From the NCBI RefSeq assembly GCF_001278755.1, contig NZ_CP012601.1:2666001-2730000 (forward strand): DNA of 64,000 nt. Direction: 5' to 3'. Shown one piece after another: positions 42,867-52,473 of this stretch. Below the pieces are notes generated by a model. That model saw only the letters and a program-made list of their open reading frames with translations, searched no databases and was not told where the DNA came from. Numbering within the stretch: position 1 is the stretch's first letter; each line of letters starts with the position of its first letter. The stretch comes from Bacillus sp. FJAT-22090. GTDB taxonomy: Bacteria; Bacillota; Bacilli; Bacillales_A; Planococcaceae. Made by a program: the position numbers and the translations under genes.

Positions 42867-43712
42867 TTATTTAATCCGCATATAATCCAAGACTTTTTGA
42901 TCTATAAATCCCCTCTGTTGAACTCGCTCATCAAAGTTTTCCATGAGGTGGTAAGATTGCACTGCATCTAATAAATCCTCACGTTCTTCAAGATCTCGAT
43001 CCAAATGGCCATTTTCATAGAGTAAATTTTGAATCTCTTCTTGTAGTTCACCTTCTATTTTTAAAACATCTTCTGGCAGAGTAGCTTCAAAATAGAGCCG
43101 ATGTAATTTTAATAAACGCGCTAACTCTTTAACAGGCTCTTCATGATCATCTACTCGAAGGTCAATATAACGATCATTAAATCCTCCATAGCTGCCATTT
43201 TCTTTTACAACTAACAAAGCTGCAGATTGTTTTCCACGGCTGTCACCACCTGCAAGATCTCCCGCATACAAAGCAGCTAATAAGCGTTCAGCTAAGGAAT
43301 AACCGTCTGCTTGCTCAAAAGAATTTTGCATTGCTTCTACAGTGTGATGGTCCACTAAAATATTTCCTTGTATAGCAAAATTTTTTCCAGCATAACCACC
43401 TGCCCAATCATAACAATCCTCGCCTGTAAAGGTAATACTTTTTCCCTGTGCATCTACTATTCCTACCTGCCTAAGTGCAGACCTATCATCATTTTCAACA
43501 AGTTTCTTTAAAACTTCCTTAGGTTCCAGTCCTTTTTCAAGCAACTCAAGTCCATATTTACCATAATCTAAATTTGCCCAGGATTGGGTTGCGATAGCAC
43601 CTACACCGGATTTTGCAAAAGGAACGACTGCTCCTACGCTTAAAAATTTGGACGCTACTGCCACACCTAACTCTTTCGTTTGCGGATCATATCCAATAAT
43701 TGAAAATGTCAT
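42867..43712 (-). CDS. DUF1028 Ntn-hydrolase-like protein
   Basis: 281 residues. MTFSIIGYDPQTKELGVAVASKFLSVGAVVPFAKSGVGAIATQSWAN is the DUF1028 signature; GDSRGKQSAALLVV and an acidic C-terminal region complete the family. An Ntn-type fold is presumed and the reaction is unknown. Good RBS AGAGGGGTACAAA. Preceded (upstream on the minus strand) by an MBL-fold hydrolase gene and its terminator, so it is probably its own transcript. Confidence 0.9.
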   Translation of the reverse strand: MTFSIIGYDPQTKELGVAVASKFLSVGAVVPFAKSGVGAIATQSWANLDYGKYGLELLEKGLEPKEVLKKLVENDDRSALRQVGIVDAQGKSITFTGEDCYDWAGGYAGKNFAIQGNILVDHHTVEAMQNSFEQADGYSLAERLLAALYAGDLAGGDSRGKQSAALLVVKENGSYGGFNDRYIDLRVDDHEEPVKELARLLKLHRLYFEATLPEDVLKIEGELQEEIQNLLYENGHLDRDLEEREDLLDAVQSYHLMENFDERVQQRGFIDQKVLDYMRIK

Positions 43713-43781
43713 TTTGTACCCCTCTCATTTTCCACACCCTTGTATACTTCTATTTTAACTTTATATTCTGTCAATTAAAAG

Positions 43782-43811
43782 AACCCACCCTATCTTAAGA
43801 GGGTGGGTTTA
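43782..43811 (-). terminator. Terminator of the MBL-fold hydrolase gene
   Basis: AACCCACCCT pairs perfectly with AGGGTGGGTT around TCTTAA-type loop; 4 bases past the stop codon. Confidence 0.85.
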
Positions 43812-43814
43812 AAG

Positions 43815-44672
43815 CTAATTTTTTATTTCATCAACATACTTTCCATAACTAGGCATCGCGATCTGTTCAAAATCTTTTACTAATAGATGTAGGTTACTAG
43901 CTAATAAATCACCAGTCATTGGTAAGCCATGCCCTGTAACAGCTACTTTGGGTTTTAATTCGGCTAACCTTTCCACTGATTCCCTTGCTGCCACCCAATC
44001 TGTTGTAAAATATCTTGGAGGGCCGCTAATTTCCTGCTCCTGAGTGATTACTTTATATAAATATTCTTGTTTTACAGTAACAAATGCATCTCCAACTATT
44101 AAAACTTTATCTTCATCCCTAAACAGGGATACATGACCTGGCGTATGTCCAGGAGTATGAATCCATTTAAAACCTGGCATATGAGGAACTGTTCCATCTG
44201 ATGGCAATTCCTTCACAAGATTTCCTAAGTTAATTGGATCCTTTGGAAACATAGCAGACATTTTGGCTACCATACCGCCTTCTACTGTAGGATCTGGATT
44301 TTGATAACTTTCCCTTCCTGTTAAAAAAGGCAATTCCAAACTATGTGCATAAACTGGTATATCCCATTTCTCCACTAACTCAATAATTGCACCTACATGA
44401 TCAAAGTGTCCGTGAGTTAAAATAATGGCATTAGGTTTTTTGTTTTCACCAAACCGTTCCTCTATAATGGAGATAATCTCCTTTGATGAATGTGGCATAC
44501 CAGCATCCACTAGAACAAAATCATTAGACTGAGGGTGTCCAACTAAACATATATTGACAATTTGAATCGTATGGCAAAAAATATCTGGGAGCACCTCAAA
44601 TCCTACACCACTTCCAACTGATGTTGCAGGTATAAATTTATAATCATCACCATATGAAATAGTATGATCCAC
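43815..44672 (-). CDS. MBL-fold metallohydrolase
   Basis: 285 residues. The zinc motif HGHFDH, the later His in HTPGHTPGHVS, the Asp in VGDAFV and GHGLP give the full metallo-beta-lactamase metal set. Length and layout are of the YflN/glyoxalase-II-like hydrolases rather than true lactamases. GTG start after AGAGGGATATT. It diverges from the T-box-argS unit. Confidence 0.9.
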   Translation of the reverse strand: MDHTISYGDDYKFIPATSVGSGVGFEVLPDIFCHTIQIVNICLVGHPQSNDFVLVDAGMPHSSKEIISIIEERFGENKKPNAIILTHGHFDHVGAIIELVEKWDIPVYAHSLELPFLTGRESYQNPDPTVEGGMVAKMSAMFPKDPINLGNLVKELPSDGTVPHMPGFKWIHTPGHTPGHVSLFRDEDKVLIVGDAFVTVKQEYLYKVITQEQEISGPPRYFTTDWVAARESVERLAELKPKVAVTGHGLPMTGDLLASNLHLLVKDFEQIAMPSYGKYVDEIKN

Positions 44673-44755
44673 AATATCCCTCTTTTCATTTTCCTTACAT
44701 TTAGTTTCTCACTGCTGTATATATTTATACCACCCTATTTACTTCACTAAACAAG

Positions 44756-44784
44756 TTGACATCTTCTCTCTTATTTGGTAAATT
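44756..44784 (+). promoter_or_regulatory. Sigma-A promoter of argS
   Basis: TTGACA at 44756-44761, 17-base spacer, TAAATT at 44779-44784; start near 44791, at the beginning of the T-box leader. Confidence 0.7.
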
Positions 44785-44790
44785 CATTTT

Positions 44791-45037
44791 TAATATCTGT
44801 GATAAAGAGAGTAACAACATCGGAATACCAAGCGAGCTAGGGATGGTGTTAGCCTAGTTATGATGAGTTGTGAACCGCACTTTGGAGATGCTTAAAAGAA
44901 AAACGCAAGAGCCCTTTTTCTTTTAAGCCGGAGACTCACCGTTAAGAGAAAGTGGCCTATTAAAGGCAAATTGAGTGGTACCGCGGAAGTTCAAGCTTTC
45001 GTCTCATTTTTATGATGAGACGAGGGCTTTTTTTATT
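44791..45037 (+). ncRNA. T-box riboswitch of argS
   Basis: The conserved T-box TGGTACCGCGGA is at 44976-44987. Upstream lie a Stem I region (GCGAGCTAGGGATGGTGTTAGCCTAG) and a CGC at 44876-44878, an Arg codon in the position expected for the specifier. Downstream TCGTCTCAT/ATGAGACGA (44999-45023) with GGGCTTTTTTT is the terminator that the antiterminator replaces. Uncharged tRNA-Arg should allow read-through into argS. Confidence 0.9.
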
Positions 45038-45051
45038 TAGGAGGAGTTTAG

Positions 45052-46716
45052 ATGAAACAGCTAGTTGTAGACATTCTTCAAAATTTCACATCCGAAATAA
45101 TCGAGGAGAATATGATTGAGGTACCTGCGTATGCACATTTAGGCGACTATGCCCTACCTTGTTTTTCATTTGCCAAAAAACAAAGGAAGTCGCCTCATGT
45201 AATTGCAGAAGAATTAGCTACACGTTTGGAGGACGAAAATATTGAAAATGCTGAAGCAGTAAACGGTTACGTAAATATATTCATGAAACGTGCACCATTT
45301 ACAAATTCCGTTTTAAGTTCCATTCACACAGAAGGTGTACAATATGGTTCTTCTTATCATGGAGCTGGAGATATAGTTACAATTGATATGTCCTCTCCAA
45401 ATATTGCAAAACCATTTTCCATGGGACATTTACGTTCAACAGTTATAGGAAATTCAATTGCTTTATTACTAGAAAAAAGTGGTTATAAACCAATTAAGAT
45501 CAACCACCTAGGTGATTGGGGCACGCAGTTCGGAAAATTACTCGTAGCTTATCATTTGTGGGGAGACAAAAAGAAGGTGGAAAAAGCCCCTATTCAAACT
45601 TTACTAGAACTGTATATTCATTTTCATAAAGAAGCGGAAATAGACGAAACCCTTAATGATAAAGGAAGAGCAGCTTTTAAATCATTAGAGGACGGCGAGC
45701 CATCTGCATTGGCTCTATGGGAATGGTTTCGAACAGAATCATTAAAGGAATTTCAAAAGATTTATGATCTACTTGGGGTTACTTTTGATTCCTATCAAGG
45801 GGAAGCTTTTTACAATGACAAAATGGATTCAATAGTGGATGAATTACAACAAAAAAAACTATTAATAGAGTCTGACGGGGCATTTGTAGTAGATGTTGGA
45901 GAAAATGTACCACCATGTTTAATAAAAAAGTCAGATGGTGCAACCTTGTATGCGACAAGAGATATAACAGCTGCCATTCATCGAAAAAAGAGTTATCATT
46001 TCTCCAAGTCTTTGTATATTGTTGGAAACGAACAAAGCCTACACTTTTCGCAGTTAAAAATTGTGTTAAACAAAATGGGATTGGAGTGGTCCGAAGCAAT
46101 TCAACATATTTCTTTTGGATTGATTTTGAAGAACGGAAAAAAATTATCAACACGAAAAGGTAAAATAATTCTGTTAGAAGAAGTATTAAATGAGGCTATT
46201 CAATTAGCTGAGAAAACAATAGAAGAAAAAAATCCTCAGCTAAAAAATAAAAAAGAGGTTGCAAAAGAAGTAGGGGTTGGAGCTATTATCTTTAGTGATT
46301 TAAAACAACACCGAAAGCATGACATAGAATTCGATCTAAAGAAAATGCTTCAAACCGAGGGTGAAACAGGACCGTATATACAATATACGTATGCACGTGC
46401 TTGCTCTATTTTAAGAAAAGCTCAAGAAGTAGAAACTTTCCTAGTGACAGAAGTCAATGATTATGAATGGGAAGTTATTAAATCACTTCAACAATTTCCA
46501 TCCATCACTCAGCGAGCTACTTCTGAATATGACCCATCCTTAATAGCAAAATACGCATTAGATTTGTCACAAGTATTTAATTCATTTTATGGTAACGTGC
46601 AAATCTTAAAAGACCCTACTCACTTACCTTATCGTTTAGCAATTGTTCACTCTGTAGTAACTGTGTTAGGAGAATCGTTAAGATTGTTAGGTATGAATGC
46701 GCCAAGCGAAATGTAA
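45052..46716 (+). CDS. argS: Arginyl-tRNA synthetase
   Basis: 554 residues, class I synthetase: ANIAKPFSMGHLRST-type start carries the HIGH equivalent (here SSPNIAKPFSMGHLRST), N-terminal Arg-S additional domain (about 1-85), and the C-terminal DALR anticodon domain (about 430-554). The KMSKS equivalent region shows GKKLSTRKGKI. GGAGGAG lies 6 bases upstream of ATG. Preceded by its T-box, so expression follows arginine charging. Confidence 0.95.
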   Translation: MKQLVVDILQNFTSEIIEENMIEVPAYAHLGDYALPCFSFAKKQRKSPHVIAEELATRLEDENIENAEAVNGYVNIFMKRAPFTNSVLSSIHTEGVQYGSSYHGAGDIVTIDMSSPNIAKPFSMGHLRSTVIGNSIALLLEKSGYKPIKINHLGDWGTQFGKLLVAYHLWGDKKKVEKAPIQTLLELYIHFHKEAEIDETLNDKGRAAFKSLEDGEPSALALWEWFRTESLKEFQKIYDLLGVTFDSYQGEAFYNDKMDSIVDELQQKKLLIESDGAFVVDVGENVPPCLIKKSDGATLYATRDITAAIHRKKSYHFSKSLYIVGNEQSLHFSQLKIVLNKMGLEWSEAIQHISFGLILKNGKKLSTRKGKIILLEEVLNEAIQLAEKTIEEKNPQLKNKKEVAKEVGVGAIIFSDLKQHRKHDIEFDLKKMLQTEGETGPYIQYTYARACSILRKAQEVETFLVTEVNDYEWEVIKSLQQFPSITQRATSEYDPSLIAKYALDLSQVFNSFYGNVQILKDPTHLPYRLAIVHSVVTVLGESLRLLGMNAPSEM

Positions 46717-46721
46717 ACATA

Positions 46722-46759
46722 ACAAAGGAACTGTCCATTTCTTAGTTCAGTTCCTTTGT
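46722..46759 (+). terminator. Terminator of argS
   Basis: ACAAAGGAACTG pairs perfectly with CAGTTCCTTTGT across a 14-base loop. Confidence 0.8.
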
Positions 46760-46893
46760 TCCCCCTTTTCATTTGAACTTATATTATCTATTAGTACAAC
46801 ATTTGAATACTCAAACAAATGATTAATCATTTCTTTTACAGCTTTAGTCTTGAATCCTTTATTCCTAACTATAAAAGTCTCCCTGCTCTCCTC
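46747..46893 (-). other. Possible minus-strand coding remnant
   Basis: An open frame without a start reads EEESRETFIVRNKGFKTKAV then KEMINHLFEYSNVVLIDNIS and ends over the argS terminator. Plausible composition but no start codon and no family; probably the decayed end of a lost gene. Confidence 0.3.
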
Positions 46894-46960
46894 TTCCTAA
46901 GCGATGCAACTCTAGAAGTTCCCTAAAAATTAATTGAGCCAAAGTCCCAACTATAATCAA

Positions 46961-48094
46961 ATGCCATGCAATACAACTCCTAAATACTTATTCACCCGAA
47001 TAATATTAGATTTTCCACCACTGACTAAAGTCCAACCCCCCTCACCCCTTTTGAATACTTTAATAGAGAGAGGAAGTGAACAATTGGAAAAAAGAGAACC
47101 ATGCAGCAAGTGTGGAAAGATTCATCCCCCTAGGGGCAGGCGAGGACCACGAGGTTTGGAGGGGCCTTCTGGTGAGCAAGGTCCTCCTGGTGAGCAAGGT
47201 CCTCCTGGGGCAAGGGGACCTCGGGGGGCAATGGGTTATGAGGGTCCGCGAGGCAGGCCTGGACCTCAAGGAGAGCAAGGTCCTCCTGGGATACCTGGTC
47301 CAAAAGGAGATAAGGGAGATAAAGGTGAAACCGGTTCTCCTGGGAAACAAGGACCTCCAGGAGTTCCTGGTGAACAGGGACCTCCTGGAGTGGCAGGAGC
47401 TCCTGGGATACCTGGTTCAAAAGGAGATAAGGGAGATAAGGGAGATAAAGGTGAAACCGGTCCTCGTGGAAAACAAGGACCTCCAGGAGTTCCCGGTGAA
47501 CAGGGACCTCCTGGAGTGGCAGGAGCTCCTGGGATACCTGGTTCAAAAGGAGATAAGGGAGATAAAGGTGAAACCGGTCCTCGTGGAAAACAAGGACCTC
47601 CTGGGGTAGCAGGGCCGACTGGACCAACTGGAGCTAAAGGTGCCCCTGGAGTGGCGGGACCTCCTGGACCATCTGTAGGGATTTCAGAATATGCTTATAT
47701 TTTTAATACCGATAAGCAACGGACTTTTCAAGAAGAAGATATCAAATTTAATAAGAATGGTATTATGACAGCAGGAATTACCCATAAAGAAGGAGAAGCA
47801 ATTATCCACATTAAACATGGTGGAGTTTACGAAATTATTTATCACTTATCAGGGAGACATCCAAACCAGTTAACTCTATTTGCAAATGGTATAGAGATTG
47901 AAGGTACATCCTTTAGCGATGAAAGTGGAAATAACCAAAATGTAGGTATTCAAATTCTTCGTTTAAAGGATAATACTGATTTAACTCTCCGTAATCATAC
48001 ATCCCTACCAAGTTATCTTGACTTGCGATTAGATGGAGGCGGTTCACAAATCGGTATCAATGCTGCCATCACTCTCAAGAAAATTTCTTCATAG
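46961..48094 (+). CDS. Collagen-like surface protein (BclA-type)
   Basis: A long Gly-X-Y region (about 47140-47670) with GPPG, GDKG and GKQGPPG triplets, then a C-terminal globular domain of about 140 residues ([22 protein letters not shown] through [12 protein letters not shown]) like the C1q/TNF-like head of BclA exosporium proteins. Start uncertain: ATG at 46961 has no RBS; a TTG at 46934 extends it; a TTG at 47083 follows GAGAGAGGAAGTG and may be the true start, beginning with a Cys-containing [12 protein letters not shown] segment. Expected on the spore surface, forming trimers. Confidence 0.85.
   Translation: MPCNTTPKYLFTRIILDFPPLTKVQPPSPLLNTLIERGSEQLEKREPCSKCGKIHPPRGRRGPRGLEGPSGEQGPPGEQGPPGARGPRGAMGYEGPRGRPGPQGEQGPPGIPGPKGDKGDKGETGSPGKQGPPGVPGEQGPPGVAGAPGIPGSKGDKGDKGDKGETGPRGKQGPPGVPGEQGPPGVAGAPGIPGSKGDKGDKGETGPRGKQGPPGVAGPTGPTGAKGAPGVAGPPGPSVGISEYAYIFNTDKQRTFQEEDIKFNKNGIMTAGITHKEGEAIIHIKHGGVYEIIYHLSGRHPNQLTLFANGIEIEGTSFSDESGNNQNVGIQILRLKDNTDLTLRNHTSLPSYLDLRLDGGGSQIGINAAITLKKISS
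47290..47610 (+). repeat. Tandem direct repeats inside the collagen-like region
   Basis: A block of about 120 bases (GGTTCAAAAGGAGATAAGGG to GGAGTGGCAGGAGCTCCTGG) occurs nearly three times in tandem; copies differ by one 9-base GGAGATAAG unit. This is a likely length-variable region. Confidence 0.8.
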
Positions 48095-48525
48095 TCACTT
48101 TATAAGGCTGCCCTTAGTGAAAAAAACTAATGGTCAGCTTCTTTTCATTTTGTTAAGTACTCTCGTTTAAACTTTCTTTTTTATATGCAAAGAGCGTAAA
48201 TTTATAGCCTTTCACGCTGGCACCATGTCCGTATGAGTTGCTATAGACTCACAAAAACGTGCTGTATGACCACATCTTGGTACCCCTTTGCTTTAAGGTG
48301 TTGAAACCACTTTAATGCGCGTTTTACAATTTAAAAGTCTACCGTAATAAATAACAGAACCGTAAAAAGAGTTGCTCTTTAAAGAACAACTCCCATACAA
48401 TAATTATTTATAAAAAGCTTTTAAGAATTTTTTAATAAATCTTTCTATTATACTATTACAAGTATTATTTTATTTTAAAAAAACAGTTCAGTCATAATTA
48501 TTTTTGTCTGAACCATTCTAAAAAA
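48095..48525. other. 431-base gap: terminator, palindrome and frame-broken coding remnant
   Basis: After the collagen-gene terminator (48104-48145) the minus strand of 48180-48325 reads in broken frames as ALKWFQHLKAKG, CGHTARFCESIATHT and SVKGYKFTLFAYK, a decayed gene tail of unknown family. A palindrome GAGTTGCTCTTTAAAGAA/CAACTC sits at 48370-48393. Confidence 0.4.
48104..48145 (+). terminator. Terminator of the collagen-like gene
   Basis: AAGGCTGCCCTTAGT pairs imperfectly with ACTAATGGTCAGCTT, then CTTTTC. Confidence 0.55.
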
Positions 48526-49437
48526 TTATACTTTTACTAACCTTAAAAAATCTTGTTCCCCAACAATTTCAATTGGCAGGCCTTGACGAATCATCTCTTC
48601 TGCCTTTTTCATTTTAGTACTTTTAACCCCTTGCACATACCTTACTAAATCGTTGTCCCCAACGACTAAAACATTTGTATTGCTATCGACACTACCTTTA
48701 CAGTTGGCACCACAATTAACTGCGAGTTGGGCAGCTTGCACCCTTGTCATTGAAATCATTCTACCTGTAAAAACAATGTTAGCTCCATAAAGTGGGTGCT
48801 TCCTATTTGGAGAACTAAATTCAGTTTCAAGTGATTGAATAAACACATCTGCATTACTTATCGGACGAGATACCTTTTTCTTTGGAGGTATTGGAGTACC
48901 TATTTTTAATTTGTGTAATTTTGAAAGGTCTTGAATAGAGTTTGTCTGCGTTTTCTGAAGTGCCTCAAGTGTTATTAACGCTGCGGCCCGTGCATCTTCC
49001 AAAGCATCATGATGTCTTAGGCTAATACCGAGATAATTTGATACTGTAGATAATTTATGATTATAAAGATTTGGCCAAACCTTTTTCGCAATTTGATAGG
49101 AACAGCCGTACTGAAAGTTAGGATATGTCTCATGAAAGTTATTTAATGATGCCCTCAAAACACTAATATCAAAGCTAGCATTATGAGCAATAATCATTTG
49201 ATTATCTATGAATCCTTTAAAATTTGGCCAAAATTCTTCAAATGTTGGGGCACTAATGACCATATCTTCTGTTATTCCATGAATTTTTGTATTATAGTAA
49301 TGAAACTCGCTTAATGGATTGATTAGAGTATGTATTTCTTCTTTGATTTCCCCATTTTTTACTTGCACAATTCCAATAGAGCACACGCTTGTACGTAAAC
49401 TATTTGCAGTTTCAAAATCTATTGCTACGAAGTCCAT
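48526..49437 (-). CDS. DEDDh 3'-5' exonuclease with C-terminal BRCT domain
   Basis: 303 residues. Exonuclease domain (about 1-165): FVAIDFETANS (ExoI, D-x-E), AHNASFDISVL (ExoII) and HDALEDARAA (ExoIII, H-x4-D). BRCT domain (about 215-303): NIVFTGRMISMTRVQAAQLAVNCGANCKGSVDSNTNVLVVGD. DnaQ-like nucleases fused to BRCT occur in Firmicutes and presumably act in DNA repair. AAAAGGAGTGATGGA before ATG. Confidence 0.92.
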   Translation of the reverse strand: MDFVAIDFETANSLRTSVCSIGIVQVKNGEIKEEIHTLINPLSEFHYYNTKIHGITEDMVISAPTFEEFWPNFKGFIDNQMIIAHNASFDISVLRASLNNFHETYPNFQYGCSYQIAKKVWPNLYNHKLSTVSNYLGISLRHHDALEDARAAALITLEALQKTQTNSIQDLSKLHKLKIGTPIPPKKKVSRPISNADVFIQSLETEFSSPNRKHPLYGANIVFTGRMISMTRVQAAQLAVNCGANCKGSVDSNTNVLVVGDNDLVRYVQGVKSTKMKKAEEMIRQGLPIEIVGEQDFLRLVKV

Positions 49438-49533
49438 TCCATCACTCCTTTTAACACTTTGTTCATTATTATCTCATAAACTACTAAACACTTAAAACCC
49501 CTTGCAATTGCTGCAAGGGGAAAATTGTTTTCT

Positions 49534-50367
49534 TTAATATAATCTATTCATTGGAGGCATTTCATCGAGACGTCTTTCTCTCTCCAATTTTTCCTCATAT
49601 TGTTCAGGAGTGTGACGATTTTCTTCTTCCTCTATTGATTCATCTCCAAATGCTGCTGGCCCTAAATTTGGATCAGCACCCGGGGATTGGTTTCCATAAT
49701 TTTTTTCTTCATTAGTCAAACTTTCATTAAAGCTTGGTCGTTTTTCACGCACGATTCTATCCTCTTGCATAGAATGTCCAATATGATCTTCTTCTTTTGC
49801 TAAATAGGGATCTGTTGCAAATGTTTCTCCTCGTACAAATCGATCTTGAGGTTCATCATAACGTCCATCTGTTTTATTTACAAATTGATTGGTAGATGGT
49901 GTGAAACCTTGCTCTTTCGAATAATCACTTATTGGTTCCTCTGTTTCTGTAAAACGAGATTGAACAACTCTTGTTCCAACTGTATCTGTATATACAGTAT
50001 CATCTTGTCGATTTTCAAAATTCGCATCATCTGCATGAGTTAAAACGTCGGTATATAGAACGATGCTTCCTCCTGACACTTCTTTTGCGTAGCGTTCTGT
50101 TTCATATTCATCCAAGTCCAATTTTCTTAATCCTTCTGTCACAGCATCTTCTCCAGTGAACCACGACTTAAATTTATCCACAAACGTACCCGCTTCATGA
50201 GTAGAGACATCCGAATGACGATTAAGCGTGTTAAGGTGTGCACTTTCTCGAGAAATTACATGAATGTCATTTTCTGCGTATCCTTGTTCTTGTAGGAGTT
50301 CCAACTTTTCATACATCTCTTCTTCTGAACGAGCTACTTCAATTCGTCGATTTGATTCAATGTTCAT
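49534..50367 (-). CDS. General stress protein with YflT/17M-like domain
   Basis: 277 residues. The N-terminal 105 residues (EVARSEEEMYEKLELLQEQGYAENDIHVISRE, SGGSIVLYTD) form the YflT/GSP17M fold; the remaining 170 are acidic, Gln/Glu/Pro-rich and probably disordered. AAAAAAGGAGGAAACACA precedes the ATG. In Bacillus such proteins belong to the sigma-B regulon, but no sigma-B promoter was confirmed here. Confidence 0.85.
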   Translation of the reverse strand: MNIESNRRIEVARSEEEMYEKLELLQEQGYAENDIHVISRESAHLNTLNRHSDVSTHEAGTFVDKFKSWFTGEDAVTEGLRKLDLDEYETERYAKEVSGGSIVLYTDVLTHADDANFENRQDDTVYTDTVGTRVVQSRFTETEEPISDYSKEQGFTPSTNQFVNKTDGRYDEPQDRFVRGETFATDPYLAKEEDHIGHSMQEDRIVREKRPSFNESLTNEEKNYGNQSPGADPNLGPAAFGDESIEEEENRHTPEQYEEKLERERRLDEMPPMNRLY

Positions 50368-50477
50368 TGTGTTTCCTCCTTTTTTTGTCTTATGTATCCT
50401 TTACCCTCTAATCATTCAAAAAAACCTATAATGCATAATTTAATAGACCTGCAATATTTGATAAGGAAAAGCATAAG

Positions 50478-50517
50478 CGACGACCGCGGAGAGCGTCCGC
50501 CTATAAAGGAAATCAAC
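50478..50517. repeat. Partial GC-rich palindromic repeat (P1)
   Basis: CGACGACCGCGGAGAGCGTCCGCCT then GGAAATCAAC matches the right-hand end of the element at 57845-57962. Confidence 0.6.
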
Positions 50518-50542
50518 AGCATAGCCATTTATTTGAAAAAAA

Positions 50543-50568
50543 GAAGAGCTGCAAATTTGCACCTCTTC
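50543..50568 (-). terminator. Terminator of the padR-HAAS operon
   Basis: GAAGAG-TGCAAATTTGCA-CTCTTC is a near-perfect palindrome; on the minus strand CTTTTTTTTC follows. Confidence 0.8.
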
Positions 50569-50575
50569 CATCTTC

Positions 50576-51574
50576 TTATCCCTTCGTATAAGCTTTTCGA
50601 AATCCTTGTATAACATCAATGACTGCAAAGACGACAAACAATAGAATAATTCCTACCATGAAAGTGCCCTTGACATTCATTGTAATATTAAACAATTCCT
50701 CAAAATAGATGATGTAATCCTCATTTATTAACTGAGTGTTTGTGAAGATAATAATACAAACAATGGTTGATACTAAATTCCTAATTAAATTCAGTATTGC
50801 AACCTTTTTAGTCCATTGACCAACCATAAACTTGTAAAATACTAAAAACATTTCAACTACAATTGCCACAACTACAATTAACCAATAAGATTGTAATACC
50901 TCCTGATTAAAAACGGGCGTTACAAATCTTAGCTCACCCTGAACGTTTTCATACACCCCAACTAAATGAACGGCATTGAAATATACAGCTGTAAAAATTG
51001 CAATCATAACGATACTTCCAAATATCTCTACATTGGGAATTTTCCTTTTCTTTGAAATAACAGGAATTTCTTTTAAGTCATCTGGGGTCCATTTCTTAAA
51101 CCCTGTGTTTAGCGATACACTCTCTTTTGATATATCGGTTCTCTCTAATACCGCAAATACTAATGTTATCCAAAAGAAAGTTTGAATTGCCGCATTAATA
51201 ACTCCCCAAATTCCCTCTCCCATAATATCGAGAAGTATACCAATTACCGCTTCTTCCCCATTAAAGGATAAAATATTTTCAATACTCACGATTACAAGAA
51301 CAATAACAGCCATAATCGGTAAAATCATTTTCAATAAAGTTACATACGCATCAAAATATATCGGACCAATCAAATGCATAGGTCGATCTAAATAACCACT
51401 AGCAAGAGTAACTGGATTACCTAGCTTTGTTAAGGCTTCCTTTACATCTACCTCTGTATAGTTTTCAGGTAACATATCCTCAATTGTTGAACGTAGCTCA
51501 AGTGCAATATCCTCCCGGTTTTTTTCAGGAAGTCTGCGCGTTACTTCTTGGATATAAATATCAATTAGATGCAT
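50576..51574 (-). CDS. HAAS-domain membrane protein partner of PadR
   Basis: 332 residues. The N-terminal 80 residues (IDIYIQEVTRRLPEKNREDIALELRSTIEDML) are a HAAS-type helical domain; several transmembrane helices follow (about six). Such proteins are typically encoded directly after a PadR regulator and seem to be its membrane target or sensor. It overlaps the padR gene by 14 bases. Confidence 0.85.
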   Translation of the reverse strand: MHLIDIYIQEVTRRLPEKNREDIALELRSTIEDMLPENYTEVDVKEALTKLGNPVTLASGYLDRPMHLIGPIYFDAYVTLLKMILPIMAVIVLVIVSIENILSFNGEEAVIGILLDIMGEGIWGVINAAIQTFFWITLVFAVLERTDISKESVSLNTGFKKWTPDDLKEIPVISKKRKIPNVEIFGSIVMIAIFTAVYFNAVHLVGVYENVQGELRFVTPVFNQEVLQSYWLIVVVAIVVEMFLVFYKFMVGQWTKKVAILNLIRNLVSTIVCIIIFTNTQLINEDYIIYFEELFNITMNVKGTFMVGIILLFVVFAVIDVIQGFRKAYTKG

Positions 51575-51908
51575 CCCCTTCTTCCCCTTTCAATAATGTA
51601 TAAAGTTCCCTTGACGTTTTTTCCCATTCTTCCTTTAACTGTTCTAAAATTTCCTTACCATATTCACTCAATACGTAATACTTACGAGGTCTACTTTCGG
51701 TAGTGTCCCAGCTGCTGACTACTAAATCTTGTTTTTCTAAGCGACGAAGTAATGGATATAGAGTACTTTGATCTATTACAATGTTTGACTTCTCTAATAA
51801 TTGGACAAGTGAGTACCCGTACTGTGGAACACGTAGTTGACTTAGTACAGCTAAGGTCAGTGTTCCTCTTCTTAATTCTGTAATGAAAGAATTTAGTAAA
51901 TTGCTCAA
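51561..51908 (-). CDS. PadR-family transcriptional regulator
   Basis: 115 residues: winged helix GTLTLAVLSQLRVPQYGYSLVQLLEKSNIVIDQSTLYPLLRRLEKQDLV followed by a C-terminal dimer helix. TTG at 51908 lies 8 bases after GAGGTGA and is preferred to the GTG at 51920. Upstream, ATAGTGTA occurs twice within 35 bases (51940-51975 region), a possible autoregulatory site. Confidence 0.88.
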   Translation of the reverse strand: MSNLLNSFITELRRGTLTLAVLSQLRVPQYGYSLVQLLEKSNIVIDQSTLYPLLRRLEKQDLVVSSWDTTESRPRKYYVLSEYGKEILEQLKEEWEKTSRELYTLLKGEEGDASN

Positions 51909-52021
51909 TCTTGATATCACCTCTTTTACTGTGTGTTGTACACTATATACTTATACTATGCATCATACACTATTGTGATACATACAACAATGATTTTTTT
52001 ACAATTAAAAAAACCAATTCA

Positions 52022-52291
52022 TCATATGAATTGGTCAGACTGTAGACAAATCCGGGGGCAACGGGTTTTTCCGTTTTCTTCACGATCTAGATTCAGCTCT
52101 TCTTGAAGCTTTTCCACGTAGGCACGTGTTTCTTTTCTTACGAGCTTCTTGCCATACTTGCGTTTATTGGCACTCGCCTTCAAATGAGTTGAATCAAGAA
52201 TACATGGTCTTCTGATTAGAGACCACGTTCCATAATCGCTTTTAAGATCACGTTCATTGAATTGGTTTTTAGTCATCATGATATTCAACAC
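52022..52291 (-). pseudogene. IS1182 transposase fragment
   Basis: 89 codons include RRPCILDSTHLKASANKRKYGKK and ETRAYVEKLQEELNLDREENGK, characteristic of the central part of IS1182-type DDE transposases (the DSTHLKA Asp is catalytic). Both ends of the protein are missing and the last 16 residues are out of frame. Confidence 0.8.
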
Positions 52292-52349
52292 CTTAACATC
52301 TTAGTAGATTTAGAAACTCAACACTTTTTAAATTAGCCAACACTAGTCG

Positions 52350-52473
52350 ATTGGAGTGGAAGGCGCGAAGACTCATACGGGAACAGCACGAGCCGAAGCA
52401 CCCGGACTGAGCGTAGTGAGGGAGAAGGCTGAGGCCGTGCCCGTGGAAAGCGTAGCGCCTGAAATGGAAATCG
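52350..52473. repeat. GC-rich palindromic intergenic repeat (P2), complete
   Basis: Starts GATTGGAGTGGAAGGCGCGA and ends GCGCCTGAAATGGAAATC; the two halves are imperfect complements (GCACGAGCCGAAG.. with ..GCTGAGGCCGTGC), and GACTGAGCGTAGTGAGGG is the shared central part with P4. Confidence 0.75.

Noticed and set aside
47060-47627. Long open frames in other frames of the collagen region
   Set aside because: They result from the Gly-X-Y codon periodicity; not independent genes.
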